Source of the DNA: Caballeronia temeraria
Lineage (GTDB): Bacteria; Pseudomonadota; Gammaproteobacteria; Burkholderiales; Burkholderiaceae
DNA length: 64,000 nucleotides
Direction: 5' to 3'
NCBI RefSeq assembly: GCF_001544795.2
Contig: NZ_FCOI02000007.1
Location: 186,001 to 250,000, forward strand
Below the pieces are notes generated by a model, which was not told the origin of the DNA, did no database searches, and saw only the letters and a program-made list of their open reading frames with translations. A program made the translations under genes and the position numbers. Below, piece by piece: positions 60,606-64,000 of this stretch (position 1 is the first letter of the stretch; each line of letters starts with the position of its first letter).

Positions 60606-61841
60606 ATGAACTTCGATGTTCCCAGCGAATGGGTCGATTTCGGCGATGCGCTCATCCGCTTCATCGACCGTGAAGTGGCGCCGCTCGAACACGAGCATCG
60701 CGCGCTGCTGGATCACGAGCATCGCGCTTACTTCGAGGATGGGCGTTATCGTCCCGAAGTTCTGGCGCTGCGGCGGCAAGTGCGCATGCGCTCGGCGGAA
60801 CTCGGCTTCTACACGGCGCTCGGCGATGAATCGCTCGGCGGCGGCGGACTCGGCGCGCAGGCGACGGTGTATATCCAGGAGCGTCTCAATGCGCATTGCG
60901 GACCGTCGCGCCATCTCGTGCATACGGTCGTGCTGCCCTCGCCTTTCACCAATGGCTTGTCGCCCGTGCTGCGGCATCTGCGGCCCGACGTGCTGGCGCC
61001 GCTGCTCGAAGGTATTGCGTCGGGCAACAAGACCATGTGCTTCGGCCTGAGCGAACCCGACGCCGGTTCCGACGTGTTCGGCATGCGCACGCGTGCGGTG
61101 CGCGATGGCGATCACTGGATCATCAACGGCACGAAGCAATGGATCACGAACGCGCCCTACGCCGACTACGCGATGATCTTCGCCATCACCGACGAAGAGA
61201 AAGCGCGCGCGCATCGCGGCGGCGTGACGGGCTTCTTCCTGCCGACGAACACGCCGGGCTTCTCCGTGCCGAGCGTGATTCCGGTGATGGGGCATCACGG
61301 ATCGGAGACGGGCATCGTCGCACTGGACGATGTGCGCGTGCCGGATACGCATCGTCTCGGTCCGGTCGATCAGGGCTTGTCCGTTGCGCTGGATGGCGTG
61401 AATGCGGGCCGTCTTTCGATGGCCGCGAGCTGTCTCGGTCTCGCGCAATGGGCGCTCGATCAGGCGGTCGAGTATGCGAAGGTGCGCAAGACTTTCGGCC
61501 GGCCGATCGCGGATCATCAGGCGGTGCAGTTCATGCTCGCCGATTGCGCCATGGACATCTACGCCAGCAAATCGATGCTGCGCCACTGCGCGTGGCTCAT
61601 CGACGAAGGCAGGCCCGCGACGAAGGAAGTATCGATCGTGAAGGCATCGGCGACGGAAATGGTGGGACGCGTGTTCGATCGCGCCATTCAGGTGCATGGC
61701 GCGATGGGCCTGACCAACGAACTGCGTCTGGAGAAGGGTTATCGCTATGCGCGCACGGTGCGCATTCCGGATGGAACGTCGGAGATTCAGCGGCGCACGA
61801 TCGCGCGCAAGCTGCTCGAAGGCGACACTTCGTTTAACTGA
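60606..61841 (+). CDS. acyl-CoA dehydrogenase, ACAD10/11-like
   Basis: A 411-aa dehydrogenase. CFGLSEPDAGSDVFGMRTRAV and KQWITNAPYADYAMIFAITD bind FAD; the end MGLTNELRLEKGYRYARTV and IPDGTSEIQRRTIARK is like the ACAD10/11 group, which handles 4-hydroxy or unusual long-chain acyl-CoAs in eukaryotes. It is the last gene of the rightward operon, ended by a hairpin. Confidence 0.9.
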   Translation: MNFDVPSEWVDFGDALIRFIDREVAPLEHEHRALLDHEHRAYFEDGRYRPEVLALRRQVRMRSAELGFYTALGDESLGGGGLGAQATVYIQERLNAHCGPSRHLVHTVVLPSPFTNGLSPVLRHLRPDVLAPLLEGIASGNKTMCFGLSEPDAGSDVFGMRTRAVRDGDHWIINGTKQWITNAPYADYAMIFAITDEEKARAHRGGVTGFFLPTNTPGFSVPSVIPVMGHHGSETGIVALDDVRVPDTHRLGPVDQGLSVALDGVNAGRLSMAASCLGLAQWALDQAVEYAKVRKTFGRPIADHQAVQFMLADCAMDIYASKSMLRHCAWLIDEGRPATKEVSIVKASATEMVGRVFDRAIQVHGAMGLTNELRLEKGYRYARTVRIPDGTSEIQRRTIARKLLEGDTSFN

Positions 61842-61852
61842 TGTTTCATGCA

Positions 61853-61884
61853 TGGCTCGCGGTCATATAACCGCGAGCCATGTG
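61853..61884. terminator. hairpin between convergent genes
   Basis: A perfect 13-bp stem (61853-61865 with 61872-61884, loop CATATA). It lacks a clear T-run on both strands, so it is only a likely terminator for the dehydrogenase operon and the BON gene. Confidence 0.6.
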
Positions 61885-61886
61885 CT

Positions 61887-62234
61887 TCAGAACTGCGAAA
61901 GCGTCAGCGCATTCCTCACCGACTTCACCCCCGGCACCGCCTCCGCCGCCTTCGTGGCGAGCGCCATCTGCGATGACTCCGGCACGCCGCCTTCCAGAAT
62001 CACATCGCCGTTCTTCGCTTTCACTGCAATACCCGTCGATACGAGTCCCTTCGTACGCTGCAACGCCTTGAAGACATCGCGTTGAAGTTTGCGATCGGCG
62101 GACTTGCCCGACTTCTCTTGCGGCACACTCGCCGCCGTGGCCTCATCGGGTGCGGACGTTTGTGCCTGCGCGCCCAGGGACGCCGCCGCGATCATCGCAG
62201 TCAGCATCAGCCGGGCAACCTGATTACGCGTCAT
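61887..62234 (-). CDS. periplasmic BON-domain protein
   Basis: A 115-aa protein. A signal peptide (to about residue 25, ASLGAQAQ) precedes a BON domain (about 45-115; GIAVKAKNGDVILEGGVPESSQ, split at the turn). BON proteins bind membranes or periplasmic components and are common stress-related proteins. The ATG at 62234 has AAAAGGAG 8-10 nt upstream. Confidence 0.87.
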   Translation of the reverse strand: MTRNQVARLMLTAMIAAASLGAQAQTSAPDEATAASVPQEKSGKSADRKLQRDVFKALQRTKGLVSTGIAVKAKNGDVILEGGVPESSQMALATKAAEAVPGVKSVRNALTLSQF

Positions 62235-62280
62235 TTGATTTTCTCCTTTTCTGTTCAATCTTTAAGAGGTTGTTGAAACA

Positions 62281-62309
62281 CCTTCAGCCCGGGTGATCCG
62301 GGCTGAAGG
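62281..62309 (-). terminator. hairpin after island porin gene
   Basis: A 12-bp stem (62281-62292 with 62298-62309, loop GTGAT) lies after the porin stop codon on the minus strand. The T-run is short (TGTTTC). Confidence 0.6.
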
Positions 62310-62349
62310 AAAGAAACGTTGCATCACGAAGGAATACTTCGGCCGCCCG

Positions 62350-63459
62350 TCAGAAGCGGTGCATCATGCCGACCGCGGCCATCGTCTGCGATGTCTGCGG
62401 CTTCGACACGGCGATGCCGGTCCAGCTCATCGTCGAATTGCCGTTGTTCTTCATGTAGCCCGCGCGCGCATAAATCGACGTGCGCTTGGACAGCGAATGA
62501 TCCCAGCCGATCTGGACAGCCGGCGTGTTGTCGTGCGCGCCGCGCACATCGCGATGCAGGAACGCCGCCTCGAAGGTATCGAAAGGCGTGACCTGCACCG
62601 TCGCGCCGAGCTGCGCGATGCTGTACGAATGCACCGAGTTCATGCGGGCCGCGACCGAACCGGCCGGTGCATCGTCGGGCTTCGTGTAGATATACAGCGC
62701 CTGCAGATTGACGATGCCGAGGCGATACGCGATCGCGCCGGTAAAGCGCTCGCTGGCGACGAGATTCGTGACGATCGGACCGAGCGTCTGCTGACCCGGA
62801 CGCTGATTCTGATAACCGACGCCTGCATACAGGCCATAGCCCGAATACTGCAGCGAGAAGTCCATCACGTTGCCGAACGTCGTCGGCGTCGGCTGCGTGA
62901 CGCTCGCCGAGAAACCGTACAGCGCGGAGAACTTGAAGCCGGCCAAGGTCGGCGACAGATACTGCACCGCGTTGCTCTGACGCCCGTTCAGATATTGCAC
63001 GCCGTTCGTGGCGGGATCGCGGGCGAGCACCGCCGATGCGGCGAGCCCGAGCGCTTCGTCGAGCCGGAACGGATCGGCCGGATACGCGATGAAAAAGCTC
63101 GGCGTGTATTGACGGCCGAAGCGCAACGACCCGTACTTCTCGTTCGACAACCCGACCCACGATTGCCGATAGAACATCACCGACGAATCCGCGAGGAACG
63201 TGCCGTTGTTGATGTTGAAGCCGTTTTCGATCGCGAAGTCGGCCTTGTTCCCGCCGCCGAGATCTTCGCTGCCCTTGAAGCCGAACAGCGAGCCGACGTT
63301 CCCGCCGCTGCGCATCGACACCGTGCTCGTGCCGCCGTTGTTGTTCCAGAGGCCGAATACATCGATGACGCCGTAGAGCGTCACGCTGGATTGAGCCGAT
63401 GCCGCTTGCGCCGCGAGCAACATCGCCGCCGCACAGATACTCCGTCTGACCAGACGCAT
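62350..63459 (-). CDS. Burkholderia-type porin linked to the catabolic island
   Basis: A 369-aa porin. A signal peptide (AAAMLLAAQAASAQ) is followed by SSVTLYGVIDVFGLWNN and FGFKGSEDLGGGNKADFAIENG, and the C-terminus is Phe (GMMHRF). A GGAGGAG site precedes the ATG at 63459. It is divergent from the alkylsulfatase gene with the shared control element between them. It probably lets the anionic substrate through the outer membrane. It is a paralogue of the porin at 43.2-44.4 kb. Confidence 0.9.
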   Translation of the reverse strand: MRLVRRSICAAAMLLAAQAASAQSSVTLYGVIDVFGLWNNNGGTSTVSMRSGGNVGSLFGFKGSEDLGGGNKADFAIENGFNINNGTFLADSSVMFYRQSWVGLSNEKYGSLRFGRQYTPSFFIAYPADPFRLDEALGLAASAVLARDPATNGVQYLNGRQSNAVQYLSPTLAGFKFSALYGFSASVTQPTPTTFGNVMDFSLQYSGYGLYAGVGYQNQRPGQQTLGPIVTNLVASERFTGAIAYRLGIVNLQALYIYTKPDDAPAGSVAARMNSVHSYSIAQLGATVQVTPFDTFEAAFLHRDVRGAHDNTPAVQIGWDHSLSKRTSIYARAGYMKNNGNSTMSWTGIAVSKPQTSQTMAAVGMMHRF

Positions 63460-63594
63460 AGCTATGTCTCCTCCACAGATTTTCCGCACCTGCCGATGCG
63501 GACAGACAAACCCGGCCGCCGTGTGGTTGTTATCGGAGGACGGGTGATGCATCCAGTGTGGAGACCCTCGCGCGCGCGCGACCTACCCGAAGTG

Positions 63595-63642
63595 TGGGGG
63601 CGGGATTCCCCTTAAGCAGCCTGCCCCCCTAACGGCGGTGGG
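63595..63642. promoter_or_regulatory. divergent control region with G-run/C-run operator (copy B)
   Basis: Between the porin and the alkylsulfatase gene. TGGGGGCGGGATTCCC (63595-63610) and GCCCCCCTAACGGCGGTGGG (63623-63642) match the copy at 53.5 kb in 13 of 16 and 16 of 20 positions. The spacing is 12 nt here and 22 nt there. Confidence 0.55.
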
Positions 63643-63714
63643 AGCGTAAGACGCGCCGCCGCCTAATGTGTCAGCACGGCTCAACATGTATTTCGAAAAC
63701 CTCGAGAGAACATC

Positions 63715-64000
63715 ATGAATACGCGTGACACCGTTCAGCCCGAGCTGGACGACATCGACTCTGAAAACGCACAGCGCGGTTTCATCGGAACCATTCCTGA
63801 CGCGGAGATTCTCGACGCGCGCGGGCGCACCGTCTGGAGCCTGCGCGACTACGCGTTCCTCGACGAAGAAACACCCGCGCCCAGCGTGCATCCGAATCTG
63901 TGGCGGCAGGCGCGGCTGAACATGCATCACGGCCTGTTCAAGGTGACCGAGCGCATCTATCAGGTGCGCGGCTTCGATATCGCCAACGTGAGTTTCATCG
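63715..64000 (+). CDS. alkyl sulfatase, SdsA1/BDS1-like (5' part, runs off the edge)
   Basis: Only the first 95 codons lie in the window. PDAEILDARGRTVWSLRDYAFL, NLWRQARLNMHHGLFKVTER and IYQVRGFDIANVSFI match the start of the metallo-beta-lactamase-fold alkylsulfatases that hydrolyse SDS and related esters. No signal peptide is present, so this enzyme is probably cytoplasmic, unlike secreted SdsA1. The zinc motif lies beyond the edge. GAGAG precedes the ATG by 9 nt. Released alcohol could enter the island's oxidation path. Confidence 0.82.
   Translation, partial: MNTRDTVQPELDDIDSENAQRGFIGTIPDAEILDARGRTVWSLRDYAFLDEETPAPSVHPNLWRQARLNMHHGLFKVTERIYQVRGFDIANVSFI

Noticed and set aside
56327..60664. 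A 1445-codon open frame on the minus strand
   Set aside because: It lies antisense to MaoC, SDR, MFS and aldehyde dehydrogenase genes with intact motifs. The translation is His/Arg/Asp-rich low-complexity sequence typical of the antisense frame in high-GC genes.
61853..62309. Two hairpins as a possible small RNA or repeat element
   Set aside because: The stems differ in sequence and each lies at a gene end, so terminators explain them.
43184..63459. The two porin genes as a recent duplication
   Set aside because: They share family motifs but differ throughout, so they are old paralogues and not a local repeat.

Overview
The window is high-GC, densely coded bacterial chromosome. Ordinary biosynthetic and catabolic genes are packed in short operons, there are Burkholderia-type OmpC-like porins, an aru/ast arginine pathway with an AraC-type ArgR, a DUF2968 protein and several small lineage-restricted proteins. 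This points to the Burkholderiaceae, most likely Paraburkholderia or Caballeronia; that assignment is inference from gene content. I see no insertion sequence, prophage, CRISPR array or rRNA. The only RNA gene found is an initiator tRNA.

Layout. 0-9 kb: scoAB ketone-body CoA transferase, a PAS-LuxR regulator, a thioesterase and an SDR divergent from ETF-ubiquinone oxidoreductase, then aroC, an LplT-PlsC fusion and a CBS-domain protein. 9-18 kb: a metY-like sulfhydrylase with an overlapping alpha/beta hydrolase, an Mpo1-like membrane protein, a YihY-like protein, wrbA, a DUF2069 protein, a FAD-linked hydroxyacid dehydrogenase, a phosphoesterase, an SRAP protein and an unlisted 52-aa membrane peptide. 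18-24 kb: a LysR gene divergent from a four-gene aromatic-acid-type efflux operon (outer-membrane factor, FUSC pump, DUF1656, HlyD). 24-35.5 kb: complete arginine uptake and arginine succinyltransferase pathway. 36-46 kb: CSS-EAL phosphodiesterase, GNAT, YigZ, ferredoxin, rpsU, tRNA-fMet, peptide transporter, LysE exporter, porin, SDR and an RNase H-like protein. 46-49.4 kb: small, poorly characterised proteins, partly in AT-richer DNA.

49.5-64 kb is the most interesting part: a catabolic island. It encodes an acyl-CoA ligase, four acyl-CoA dehydrogenases (two adjacent and possibly heteromeric), an SCP2-type thiolase, a two-subunit MaoC-like hydratase, an SDR dehydrogenase, an MFS importer and an aldehyde dehydrogenase. 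A BON-domain protein and a porin follow, and the start of an alkylsulfatase lies at the right edge. The genes read outward from two divergent promoter regions, at about 53.5 kb and 63.6 kb. Both carry the same unusual G-run/C-run element, with the two blocks spaced 22 and 12 nt apart, a difference of exactly 10 nt. I infer one regulon in which an alkyl-sulfate-like substrate enters through the porin, is desulfated, oxidised to an acid, activated and beta-oxidised. The substrate and the regulator are not visible here.
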